Of a DNA stretch of 64,000 bases, positions 25,496 through 33,788 are shown one piece after another; the first letter of the stretch is position 1, and every line of letters starts with the position of its first letter. Below the pieces are notes generated by a model, which saw nothing but the letters and a program-made list of their open reading frames with translations, searched no databases and was not told where the DNA came from. The position numbers and the translations under genes were made by a program. This DNA comes from Pelagadaptatus sp034112445. Lineage in GTDB: Bacteria; Pseudomonadota; Gammaproteobacteria; Pseudomonadales; Cellvibrionaceae. The stretch lies in assembly GCA_034112445.1 (NCBI GenBank), contig JAWUVI010000024.1:1-64000 (forward strand), in the 5' to 3' direction.

Positions 25496-25559
25496 GATTG
25501 AACTCGGTGGTTATAGATTGCCGCGCTTTATGAGTGCTGCGGCAATCGTACTTTCAGAA

Positions 25560-26432
25560 TTAACGTAAATCGCCCATGGCGATGTGGTCCATATCATCAA
25601 AGGTTTGGTTCTCGCCAACCATGCCCCAAATGAACGTGTAATTACTGGTGCCACAGCCAGAATGAATCGACCAGCTAGGTGAGATCACAGCTTGCTCGTT
25701 GGCGACAACGATGTGGCGTGTTTCATGTGGTTGTCCCATAAAGTGCATAACCCGAGCGCTATCGTCTAAATCGAAGTAGCAATAGACTTCCATGCGGCGT
25801 TCATGGGTATGGCACGGCATAGTGTTCCAAACACACCCTTCTTCTAGCATGGTTAATCCCATTACCAGCTGACAGCTTTGGCATACGGCAGGATGAACGT
25901 ACTGATAAATAGTGCGCTTATTAGAGGTGCTTAATTCACCAAGACTGACGGGGTTGGCTTGAGCAATGCCAATTTTAACGTTCGGATAACTTTGGTGTGC
26001 TGGCGCCGAATTGAAATAAAACTTGGCGGGGTTAGCCGCATCGGTTGATTGCATTTGAATGTCTTTAACACCCATGCCGATGTATAAACCATCTTTATTG
26101 CCCAGCTCAAATACTTCGCCATCAAGAGTGATAGAGCCTGCGCCGCCAATATTAATGATGCCGGCTTCGCGGCGTTCAAAGAAATATTCTGAACCCATTT
26201 CTTTGCCTGCACTTAACGTCAGTGATTGCGTTACCGGCATGATGCCTCCGGCAATAATACGGTCGACATGAGAATAGGTGAGGGTTGAACGATCGGCTTG
26301 AAACAGCGTTTCTATTAAGAAGTTTTCACGCAATTCATCCGTGGTGTAATGCATGGCATCGTTGGGATGATTGGCGTATCGAACGTCTAGGCTCATGCTG
26401 TTGTCTTTGGCGGAATCTGTATTGGTGCTCAT
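25560..26432 (-). CDS. kduI: 5-dehydro-4-deoxy-D-glucuronate isomerase
   Basis: Interconverts 5-keto-4-deoxyuronate and 2,5-diketo-3-deoxygluconate. The 290-residue cupin-fold protein has the zinc-ligand set CHTHERRMEVY (two His and a Glu) and a later His in WSIHSGCGT. Its N terminus is about 12 residues longer than E. coli KduI. AGGAG nine bases upstream supports the ATG. KduI implies that 4,5-unsaturated glucuronate- or galacturonate-type uronate is the intermediate, as opposed to the alginate route through a DEH reductase. Confidence 0.93.
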   Translation of the reverse strand: MSTNTDSAKDNSMSLDVRYANHPNDAMHYTTDELRENFLIETLFQADRSTLTYSHVDRIIAGGIMPVTQSLTLSAGKEMGSEYFFERREAGIINIGGAGSITLDGEVFELGNKDGLYIGMGVKDIQMQSTDAANPAKFYFNSAPAHQSYPNVKIGIAQANPVSLGELSTSNKRTIYQYVHPAVCQSCQLVMGLTMLEEGCVWNTMPCHTHERRMEVYCYFDLDDSARVMHFMGQPHETRHIVVANEQAVISPSWSIHSGCGTSNYTFIWGMVGENQTFDDMDHIAMGDLR

Positions 26433-26447
26433 AAGGTGAATCTCCTG

Positions 26448-28394
26448 TTAGCGTTCTTCACGAATGCCGTTGTAAAAATCAAGGAATAACGCTTTGCCGT
26501 TATGCTCTATTGTCATGGTGTGTGCTTTACGTTCAACCTTGGCGTAAGGCGAGTCAAAGCGAGCGTGTTCAGTGTTGACCACTTGGCCGTTAACCTTAAA
26601 ATCGCTTTGATAGTTTAATTCTAATAATTGGTTGTTGCTTTTGTAGCTCAATCGATTGTCTTCATAGCTTACTGGGTTACTTTTTATGCGAGCGATAAAG
26701 TCAGCGAATGAGCCTTCAGATGTCGCTGTACTCAGCTCAAATATCCAATAACTGTCTTTACCTGGCTGAATTAAGTCATGGTCACGCCACTCGCCCGTGT
26801 GAAAATTTAGCGGGTTGCGAGCGGTAAAGGCAAAGTAGGTGTCGCCCTTGCGACCAAAAGCGTAACGGCCATCAATAAGATGCTCGTCCATGTGCTTTTT
26901 CGGAAAATGAGCGTGAGTATAATCGACCAACACTGATTCCATAAAGCCCGGTTTTTTGGGTATTTTGAAAATATTCATAACAATGTTTTTGTCTTGCGCT
27001 GCATGCGGCAAACGGCCACCTCCAACCCAGTAGCCTGGTGAGCCGCTGAGGGCACCAGTTTCTGATAATGAGCGGGCGGGATGAGTCGTGAAAATACTTA
27101 AGTCGTCGGCTATGGTGGCATTCCAAATATGGTGTTGGTCGCCGTAGCTACCAGGATGGTAACTTTGCGCCGTGGCCAATAGGTAGTCAGGGGTTCTATA
27201 GGTGTAGGTGTTTGCTCGCTGAATAGAAGCACCATTGGCAACTGGGTTAAGCACTCTACTGACGGTAGGTAATAGGCCCGATACACGCAGAGATGTGATG
27301 TTAAGCATTTTTATATCGTGTAAAAACTCATTTGGAAACATATTGTTAGCGCTGATATAGTCCACTGAGTTTTCAACGACCTCAGGGTTGATGAACGATT
27401 CCATTGCCCACTGCATCATAATTTGCGGATCTTCTAAGCCCAGTAAGCCTTCGCCTTCTAGTTCGCTCATGTTAAGGCCGTTGGTGGCTTTAATAACAAC
27501 ACTAGTCTCATCTTCACCGATGGCTTTAATGACCTTAGGCACTTGGTAATTCTTAAGGTAGATAAAGTTCAAATCCATGCCTTTGCGGTCTGGATGATTA
27601 TAGCCCCAGCGGTTTTCTCCCCATATGTGCTCAATAACGGTGCGCATTGAGTTGCCTTTGCCGTGGACCTTACTGCGATGGTATAAGCGGCCACTGGTGG
27701 TGATAAAGGTGCCTTTATAGGATTGGGTGGCTACATCGTTTAACAATAAGTCCAAGATGATTTTGGCTTGTTGAACCATTTCGGCGTCTTGCGAGAATTC
27801 AATTAAGTTGGCCAGTGGCGCGATATCTTCAACGTAGTAAACATTGGAATACCATTCTGTAAAACCGTACAACCAGCGCTGCTCTAACCAGGTCATGATA
27901 CGCTGACGGGCCATTTCTTTATGTTGGCTTCCAGTTTTTCCAGTATTACTGAAGACGGAATCAGGCCAGCGTTGTCCCGCTAAAAACTCAGAAGTAGCAA
28001 AGAGTAATTGGTGATTCTCTGACCAGTAACACATGGCGTCTGTGCCAGGTTGATCCATCCAGTATTTAAAGTCGAGGAAGGTTTCTTTTATTTTTTCTTG
28101 GTACTGAGCGTCAACTTTGTCCCAGTGGCTATAAACGATGCGCATCAGAGGTTGCAGTTGGAAATCAGCGGTGTCATAGCGGCCATTAGCGTATTCAAAG
28201 GTACCGTCTAAAGTTGCAAGGTTGACGGGATTGTCATTTTCCAAGTCAAACAAAACTTGATTGGGCTTGCGGTGCGGCTTTTGTTCGGGTTGTGCCATTA
28301 CCCGTTCAATCTGTTCGTTTTGATAAACATCGTAACCAACCCAGCCGGCAAGACAGATAATTATCAGCAAGACGTAGGCAGTGATTTTTTTCAT
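26448..28394 (-). CDS. Anchored heparinase-like putative polysaccharide lyase
   Basis: The 648-residue protein has one N-terminal membrane/signal segment (about 5-22), then a helical region of about 320 residues with MCYWSENHQLLFATSEF and GFTEWYSNVYYVEDIAPL, which resembles the alpha/alpha toroid of uronate lyases. A second half follows that looks beta-rich (TYTYRTPDYLLATAQSYHPG, GDQHHIWNAT, DGRYAFGRKGDTYFAFTARN). Conserved-looking Asn-His, Tyr and Arg residues suit a lyase, but I cannot place it in a numbered family. It lies in an operon with an unsaturated-uronide hydrolase, KduI and KduD, and no other lyase is present, so cleavage of a glucuronate or galacturonate polymer is the best inference. 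Confidence 0.6.
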   Translation of the reverse strand: MKKITAYVLLIIICLAGWVGYDVYQNEQIERVMAQPEQKPHRKPNQVLFDLENDNPVNLATLDGTFEYANGRYDTADFQLQPLMRIVYSHWDKVDAQYQEKIKETFLDFKYWMDQPGTDAMCYWSENHQLLFATSEFLAGQRWPDSVFSNTGKTGSQHKEMARQRIMTWLEQRWLYGFTEWYSNVYYVEDIAPLANLIEFSQDAEMVQQAKIILDLLLNDVATQSYKGTFITTSGRLYHRSKVHGKGNSMRTVIEHIWGENRWGYNHPDRKGMDLNFIYLKNYQVPKVIKAIGEDETSVVIKATNGLNMSELEGEGLLGLEDPQIMMQWAMESFINPEVVENSVDYISANNMFPNEFLHDIKMLNITSLRVSGLLPTVSRVLNPVANGASIQRANTYTYRTPDYLLATAQSYHPGSYGDQHHIWNATIADDLSIFTTHPARSLSETGALSGSPGYWVGGGRLPHAAQDKNIVMNIFKIPKKPGFMESVLVDYTHAHFPKKHMDEHLIDGRYAFGRKGDTYFAFTARNPLNFHTGEWRDHDLIQPGKDSYWIFELSTATSEGSFADFIARIKSNPVSYEDNRLSYKSNNQLLELNYQSDFKVNGQVVNTEHARFDSPYAKVERKAHTMTIEHNGKALFLDFYNGIREER

Positions 28395-28459
28395 AATTAG
28401 GTCTCTTGGTTCTTCATTTTTTAAATTAGAGTGATTAATGGCATAGTGAATATGACCGG

Positions 28460-29914
28460 CTAAACAAGTTGGCGGCGCATGTCGGCCAGTTCTTCTGCTG
28501 TTAAGTTGTCTTCCGGTCTTTCTCCGCGTTTAAACTCTAAATGCTGCCTGAGCTTTTCGTGGGTTGTATGATCTAGAGAAAAGGTTCTGGCCACAAAAAA
28601 GGCTGGAACCAGTAGGCAGGCGGGGAATAGAAATACAATCAATTGCAGCGCGGTTATGACGGTTTCTGGCTGAGTTTGTAGAGTTTCAGAGTATTTTCCA
28701 TCGATCATTCCTATAACGGGCGGCAGATAACCGGATAATTCTAGTGTCATGCCGACAATGAAGATGCCTATAGCGCCGGAAAATTTTCGGGTAAAGGTCA
28801 TTACACCGCTGAAAGAACCGGCAATTCGATAGCCGAACTCAAGCTCTCCTAAGTCGGTAACGTCGGGGAAAATAGACCATGGCATGACCACGCAACCAAC
28901 GATACCGCACCCCATAAAACCGGAAATGAGATAGATGGCAGCAGGATGCCAGTCGGCTTGATAGAAGGCCATGACAGTGGCGCCAATCAACCAAATGACG
29001 ATGCTGTAGCGGTAAACAACTGCTTTGCCGTATGTGTTTGCCAGCATCACAACAGGGGGAATTAAGATTATCTGGACGATTAATAGTGTGCCGATGACTA
29101 AATCGATTTCATCGGGGCGGCCCAAATAGTAGAGCATATAATACTGGAATACCGCCGATACAACGTCCATCGTTAAATAAGCCATAAAATACATGCACAG
29201 TAATTTACGGAAGCTTTTTATTCTGAGTGGGCGAATAAAAGACTCTAATTCAAAGTGACTCTTCTCATTGCCAATGGGAATTCGTTCTTCGGTATAGAAA
29301 AAAATCAATAGATACGGAATGGCGTAAAAAATGGATAAGATAAACCCCATCCCAAGCCAGCCGGCAGTTGGGTCATTAAACATTTTGACTAACGTGAGTG
29401 GTATTACCGCGCCAATTAACGACGACACTTGAGAGAAAAACAAACGCGTGCCATTAATTTCGTTACGCTCTTTATAGTCGAGGGTGATTTCACTGCTCAT
29501 GCTGGCGTAGGGGATCAAAATCATGGTGGAGATTGTTGAAAAATAAAGATAAGACGCCAAAACGGCGGCGAATTTAGCGCCCGTACTATCAAAACTGGCT
29601 GGATACCATAGCAAGGTGAAAGACGTGATGACGCCAAAAAAGCCCATGAACAGATAAGGTTTTCGACGCCCCCAGCGGGTGCGGGTATTGTCGGTGATAA
29701 CCCCCATGAGCGGGTCGCTTATGGCATCCCATATTTTGGACACCAGAACAACGGTACCCGCCAAGGCAGGTGAGATTTGGACGACATCGGTTAGAAATCG
29801 TAAGTAATAGAAGGCTATGATGACCTGCGATCCGCCAATGAATAAGTCACCCATGCCGAAGATGAGTTTTTCTTTTCTGGCTAGAGGTTCTCGGGTGCTA
29901 GCGTGACCATTCAT
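28460..29914 (-). CDS. GPH-family sugar:cation symporter
   Basis: The 484-residue protein has about 12 membrane helices and the glycoside-pentoside-hexuronide signature region SKIWDAISDPLMGVITDNTRTRWGRRKPYLF after helix 2. It would carry uronate mono- or oligosaccharides across the inner membrane with Na+ or H+. The start is the ATG at 29914, overlapping the GH105 stop by four bases (ATGA); the frame extends 23 codons further but inside that gene. The symporter fits a signal-less intracellular GH105 enzyme, which needs disaccharides delivered to the cytoplasm. Confidence 0.88.
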   Translation of the reverse strand: MNGHASTREPLARKEKLIFGMGDLFIGGSQVIIAFYYLRFLTDVVQISPALAGTVVLVSKIWDAISDPLMGVITDNTRTRWGRRKPYLFMGFFGVITSFTLLWYPASFDSTGAKFAAVLASYLYFSTISTMILIPYASMSSEITLDYKERNEINGTRLFFSQVSSLIGAVIPLTLVKMFNDPTAGWLGMGFILSIFYAIPYLLIFFYTEERIPIGNEKSHFELESFIRPLRIKSFRKLLCMYFMAYLTMDVVSAVFQYYMLYYLGRPDEIDLVIGTLLIVQIILIPPVVMLANTYGKAVVYRYSIVIWLIGATVMAFYQADWHPAAIYLISGFMGCGIVGCVVMPWSIFPDVTDLGELEFGYRIAGSFSGVMTFTRKFSGAIGIFIVGMTLELSGYLPPVIGMIDGKYSETLQTQPETVITALQLIVFLFPACLLVPAFFVARTFSLDHTTHEKLRQHLEFKRGERPEDNLTAEELADMRRQLV

Positions 29915-30975
29915 TGGGCAGGCTCGTCTATTAATTTGAGGTTCATGCCGGCAAAAAACAGAGAAGCCAAACCGTAGGTCCAATCATTGCCGCGCGGGGT
30001 GAGTTTGTAGCTCAAGTAAGGGATCAACTGCATCGGTATGGTGGGCGCGCTGATCATGGGCATGCTGAGCAGGCCGTCGCGCATCTCTAGAGAATCAACG
30101 ACAGCGGTTAAGGCTTTGAGTCCGGCGGTTTTGTATTTTTCGTCTAAATACCCACTGCGATAACCTTGCAGCCAGCCGCTCGCGATGAGTGCTGTAGCGC
30201 TGCTTTCTTTGTACGTTTTCCCCGGTTTGTTGAAAACGGTTTCATAAAAGCCATCTTCACACTGATAAGGCAGTAGAGCCTCTGAGGTTTCACGCAATAT
30301 ATTGATGGCGTTTTGACGTTCCTCGCCATCGGATAAATGCTCCAATAACAAAGGGAAGCCAGCAATGACCCAGCCGTTACCACGGCCCCAATACAGTTTG
30401 TTCTTTGGGTAGGTATGGCCGGCTTTGGTCCAATAGCTGTGATAAAACAGTTTGTCTTCTGGGTCTTGTAGGTATTCGGCGAAGAGGCTGGGTTGGCGAC
30501 GAGCAAAGTCAAACACTTCTTGGTCACCGCTGTTTTGTCCATACCAACTGCTGAATACGCCATACATCATGACGGAATCCACCCACACACTTTTTGGGTA
30601 CATCCAACTTTCGGGAGATGTGCCCAAATGGTTAGGCATGTATTCCAGTACTCTGGGGGTGGTCTTCATATACGTTATGGCGCGATCAACGATAGATTTG
30701 TACTGTTCATTTCCGGTTTTAAGCCACAGCCAGTAGGCGGTAATCGCCGGTGCTGAAGTGTCAGACTGATCAATGCGATAACCTTTCTTGATCCAGTGAT
30801 CTAGGTAGCGTTGGCAGTAATCTTGATAGCGTGGTTCACCCAGTACCTCGTCTAAGCGTAGTAGGGAATAGGTGAATAAGGCTTCACCCCATTGCCACTT
30901 GAGTTGTTCAGGTTTGTGGCGCTGTACCGATGCGTCGGCAAGTTCAATAATACGGTTGAAAACAGACGAAGACAT
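29911..30975 (-). CDS. Unsaturated uronyl hydrolase, GH105/GH88 type
   Basis: The 354-residue alpha6/alpha6-barrel protein has the catalytic-type aspartate in VWVDSVMMYG (D133), the conserved WGRGNGW (196-202) and a C-terminal GNDWTYGLASLFFA. These features match YteR-like GH105 enzymes, which hydrate and release the non-reducing 4,5-unsaturated uronate left by lyases. No signal peptide is seen, so it acts inside the cell. It is the first gene of the six-gene operon running to kduD; the shared operator candidate lies 76 bases upstream. The bond specificity (rhamnogalacturonan, ulvan, glucuronan) cannot be read. Confidence 0.88.
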   Translation of the reverse strand: MSSSVFNRIIELADASVQRHKPEQLKWQWGEALFTYSLLRLDEVLGEPRYQDYCQRYLDHWIKKGYRIDQSDTSAPAITAYWLWLKTGNEQYKSIVDRAITYMKTTPRVLEYMPNHLGTSPESWMYPKSVWVDSVMMYGVFSSWYGQNSGDQEVFDFARRQPSLFAEYLQDPEDKLFYHSYWTKAGHTYPKNKLYWGRGNGWVIAGFPLLLEHLSDGEERQNAINILRETSEALLPYQCEDGFYETVFNKPGKTYKESSATALIASGWLQGYRSGYLDEKYKTAGLKALTAVVDSLEMRDGLLSMPMISAPTIPMQLIPYLSYKLTPRGNDWTYGLASLFFAGMNLKLIDEPAQ

Positions 30976-31050
30976 AAGCGGTAGCCACCAGTGGAATTAT
31001 TTATGGGGCCATTATTGTTGGGTTGTGACAAACCTTCTGCCAAGTTTTAA

Positions 31051-31071
31051 AAATTCATCAGGTTATTTTGA
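31051..31071. promoter_or_regulatory. Operator candidate upstream of the GH105 operon
   Basis: AAATTCATCAGGTTATTTTG differs from 22502-22523 only by one missing T. It lies 76 bases before the GH105 start, in the same orientation to the gene as its twin upstream of the TonB receptor. A weaker second half may begin at 31075 (AAATTCACGACGG). Confidence 0.6.
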
Positions 31072-31136
31072 GAAAAATTCACGACGGCATCATTGGGCTG
31101 AGCCGGCGTGAATATAGTGAGATATTTTTACTGTAT

Positions 31137-31874
31137 TTATAGCGTGTTAATGCACTGCTCTAGTTCGTCGGCACCACCAATACATTGGCCATCAACAAAT
31201 ATTTGCGGCGTTGTGCCTTGGCCACTGATAGCGGCTAATGAGCTGTAACTAACACCATGGCTGCCCAGTTCAATGACTTCATACTTGAGGCCTTTGTCGC
31301 TTAATAATTGTTTGGCACGGGTGCAGTGCGGGCAGCCAGGTTTGCTCAGCATAGAGATACGCTTAGGTAGCTCGGCTTTAGCGTTAATGTAGTTGAGCAT
31401 GGTGTCAGCATCAGAAACCTGAAAGGGGTCGCCAGGTACGTCGGGCTCGATAAATTGCTTTTCAATTACGCCGTCGTTAACCAACATGGAGTAGCGCCAT
31501 GAGCGGTCACCAAAACCTATCTCATTTTTGGAAACCAGCATGTTCATGCCGCGGCTGAAGTCGCCATTGCCGTCGGGGATAAAACGGATGTTCTCGGCAT
31601 CTTGATCTTCCTGCCATGCGTTCATTACAAACGTGTCATTAACGCTTAAGCAAATAATCTCATCAATACCTTCTTTGGCAAATACCGGAGCTAATTCGTT
31701 ATAGCGCGGTAAGTGGGTAGATGAGCAGGTTGGGGTAAAGGCGCCCGGCAGTGCAAATACAATGACTTTTTTACCTTTAAATAATTCATCGGTAGTAACG
31801 CTAACCCAGTCGTTACCCTGACGGGTTGGAAAGGTAACCGTGGGGACTGTCTGATTTTCTCTGTTTTCTAACAT
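31137..31874 (-). CDS. Peroxiredoxin-glutaredoxin fusion protein
   Basis: The 245-residue hybrid has an N-terminal Prx5-type domain (about 8-160) with peroxidatic C50 in PGAFTPTCSSTHLP, and a C-terminal dithiol glutaredoxin domain (about 172-245) with CPHC at 181-184 and TTPQIFVDGQCIGG. Such fusions reduce hydroperoxides with glutathione without thioredoxin. It lies between the GH105 operon and pth on the same strand. No OxyR site was recognised. Confidence 0.93.
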   Translation of the reverse strand: MLENRENQTVPTVTFPTRQGNDWVSVTTDELFKGKKVIVFALPGAFTPTCSSTHLPRYNELAPVFAKEGIDEIICLSVNDTFVMNAWQEDQDAENIRFIPDGNGDFSRGMNMLVSKNEIGFGDRSWRYSMLVNDGVIEKQFIEPDVPGDPFQVSDADTMLNYINAKAELPKRISMLSKPGCPHCTRAKQLLSDKGLKYEVIELGSHGVSYSSLAAISGQGTTPQIFVDGQCIGGADELEQCINTL

Positions 31875-32275
31875 GCTTATTTCCTCGATGGGGTTAAGTT
31901 GAAATTAGTATGGATCAGTCTTGATAATTAATAAAGTTAATTAAATGTATTGTCCTGATAGCTTTTATTGATGCCCTTGGTTGATGTTGGTTGGTGGCGT
32001 ATAGCACGCGTTTATTCGTGCCGAAGGGGGCTGAGTGTCACTAAGTTAAGAGCTTTCACCATTGTTTTATCTGTCATTGCGAACTCGTCATTCTGGCTTC
32101 CGAGTCTGAACCCATGGATTCTGGCCTACGCCAGAATGACGGTAATGGATCGCCACACCGTCGGTTCGCGATGACGTAGTAATTTGGCTTAACTTAATGG
32201 CATTTGGGGCTGGCTTGATTCATAAGATGCTAGAGGTTGAGTAGGCCGTAAGCTAGTCGGTTGGTGTTTTTAATT
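31875..32275. other. 401-base intergenic region between pth and the peroxiredoxin gene
   Basis: The stretch holds the promoter region of the peroxiredoxin gene at its left end and a nested palindromic repeat at 32073-32175. A 68-codon open frame at 31968-32174 lies mostly in repeat sequence and is not credible as a gene. Nothing else is evident. Confidence 0.7.
32073..32175. repeat. Nested palindromic repeat, copy 2 of the REP/BIME-like element
   Basis: The inner arms CGTCATTCTGGC (32086-32097) and GCCAGAATGACG (32130-32141) are perfect complements and match the element at 18362. Outside them lies a second pair, GTCATTGCGAAC (32073-32084) with GTTCGCGATGAC (32164-32175), matching at 11 of 12 positions. 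One palindrome appears to sit inside another. Confidence 0.85.
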
Positions 32276-32860
32276 TTATCCCTGCGTGTGCAATTCTTTC
32301 ATCGCTTGGTTCCAGTTGCCTTGGAGGAGTGCTGGCAATTGTTTAATCGCATCTCGAGTGCTAGCTTCGGTGAGCTGGTATTCGCTGCTGGGGGCTTTTT
32401 TTAGAACGAAATTGGAGACTTGCTTAGGGTCGCCTGGATGGCCAATGCCTATTCGTAGGCGGGCAAAGTCTTTGCAGTTACCGAGTGCGGTAATGATGTC
32501 TCGCAAGCCGTTATGACCGCCATGGCCACCGCCAATTTTTAAGCGAGATATTCCTGGATCTAAGTCCAATTCATCGTGAGCGACTAAAATCGCTTTGGGT
32601 TCTATTTTAAAAAAGTTTGCTAATGCGCCGACAGCTTGACCGCTACGATTCATAAAAGTTGTGGGTATTAATAAATGGACTGTGTGATGTTCAATAACGC
32701 CCTTGCCGTAAAGACCGAAATATTTTTTGTCGGCTGATAAGGTAATGTTGTGTTGGTAGGCGACCTCCCTAACAAAATCTTCACCGGCATTGTGACGAGT
32801 GTTCTCATACTCTTTGCCAGGATTGCCAAGGCCAACAATTAAATGAATGGGTGTGTCCAT
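32276..32860 (-). CDS. pth: Peptidyl-tRNA hydrolase
   Basis: Releases tRNA from stalled peptidyl-tRNA. The 194-residue protein has N13, catalytic H23 in NTRHNAGE, N71 in FMNRSG and D96 in VAHDELDLD, all standard. It follows rplY on the same strand with a terminator between them. The usual downstream partner ychF is displaced by the polyuronate locus. Confidence 0.96.
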   Translation of the reverse strand: MDTPIHLIVGLGNPGKEYENTRHNAGEDFVREVAYQHNITLSADKKYFGLYGKGVIEHHTVHLLIPTTFMNRSGQAVGALANFFKIEPKAILVAHDELDLDPGISRLKIGGGHGGHNGLRDIITALGNCKDFARLRIGIGHPGDPKQVSNFVLKKAPSSEYQLTEASTRDAIKQLPALLQGNWNQAMKELHTQG

Positions 32861-32888
32861 AGTGATACCTGACGTTCCTTATGTTTTA

Positions 32889-32932
32889 AATGTAAAAATG
32901 GCCGCCTAGTGTTGCCACTAGCCAGCCATTTT
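32889..32932 (-). terminator. Terminator between rplY and pth
   Basis: The stem AAAATGGC...CTAGTG with CACTAG...GCCATTTT, interrupted by a small internal loop, is followed on the minus strand by TTTTTAC. Partial read-through into pth is possible. Confidence 0.7.
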
Positions 32933-32985
32933 GAATTATGAAGCGAATCGTGTGACAAGCTTCATAATGTTGCTGCGATGAAGAA

Positions 32986-33627
32986 TTAGTCTTCTGCAGC
33001 GTCTTCAGCCGGAGCTTCTGGTGCGTCTTCTACAATCGCTTCGCCTTTAGGCTTATTGATTGAGGCAATAGGAAGATCGTGATCTTCACCGTGCGTAAGG
33101 GCAACAGAGGTAACACCTTTAGGCAGTTTAATATCAGAGATATGTATGGTTTGACCCAATTCAACGTCGGCTAGATCAACTTCAATAAACTCTGGGATGT
33201 CGCCTGGTAGGCAAGAAACTTCAACGTCAGACATGGCGTGAGAAATTACGCCGCCTTGATCTTTAACGCCTTTGGCTGTGTCTTCATTGATGAAGTGCAA
33301 CGGAGCTTTCATGGTTAGTTTTTTGGTTTTAGACACGCGTAAGAAATCGGCGTGCATAACTTCAATTCTAGCTGGGTGACGTTGCAAATCTTTTAAGATA
33401 ACACTTTCACTTTTATCGCCAATATTAATGGTGATTACGTGAGAATAAAAAGCTTCGTTTTCAAGCTGCTTGATCAGATCTTTGTGAGGCATCTGAATGC
33501 TAACAGGGTTCTTTTTACCGCCATAGATGATGGCTGGTACTAGGTTGCTCAGGCGACGTAGGCGGCGGCTCGCACCTTTCCCTTCATCTCCACGGAGCTC
33601 GGCATTTATTACAAAATCTTCAGACAT
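32986..33627 (-). CDS. rplY: 50S ribosomal protein L25/general stress protein Ctc
   Basis: The 213-residue long-form L25 has an N-terminal 5S-rRNA-binding domain (about 1-92, with AELRGDEGKGASRRLRR) and a C-terminal TL5-type beta domain (about 95-185), then an acidic Ala/Glu-rich tail. It lies in the prs-rplY-pth order common in gammaproteobacteria. Confidence 0.95.
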   Translation of the reverse strand: MSEDFVINAELRGDEGKGASRRLRRLSNLVPAIIYGGKKNPVSIQMPHKDLIKQLENEAFYSHVITINIGDKSESVILKDLQRHPARIEVMHADFLRVSKTKKLTMKAPLHFINEDTAKGVKDQGGVISHAMSDVEVSCLPGDIPEFIEVDLADVELGQTIHISDIKLPKGVTSVALTHGEDHDLPIASINKPKGEAIVEDAPEAPAEDAAED

Positions 33628-33718
33628 AAGTCTTTCCTCTATTGGTACTGGTATTTTATTGCCCAGTATTTAAGTCTTCAGTTGTTAGGTTCCGCGACCA
33701 GAAACGTTAACAGCTGGG

Positions 33719-33767
33719 TAAAATACTTAAGCCCACTAATACCTAAATTGGCATTGGCGGGCTTAAG
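33719..33767 (-). terminator. Terminator after prs
   Basis: CTTAAGCCC and GGGCTTAAG form the base of a stem of about 18 bp (33726-33767) with one or two mismatches, followed on the minus strand by TATTTT. It separates prs from rplY. Confidence 0.75.
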
Positions 33768-33788
33768 CGGTTTTCTGAATGAGATGTT

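Noticed and set aside
30144..30563. 139-codon frame inside the GH105 gene
   Set aside because: It is out of frame within a gene whose catalytic motifs are intact; no start signal is visible.
31968..32174. 68-codon open frame on the plus strand
   Set aside because: Most of it is palindromic repeat sequence, it has no ribosome site and no protein-like composition.
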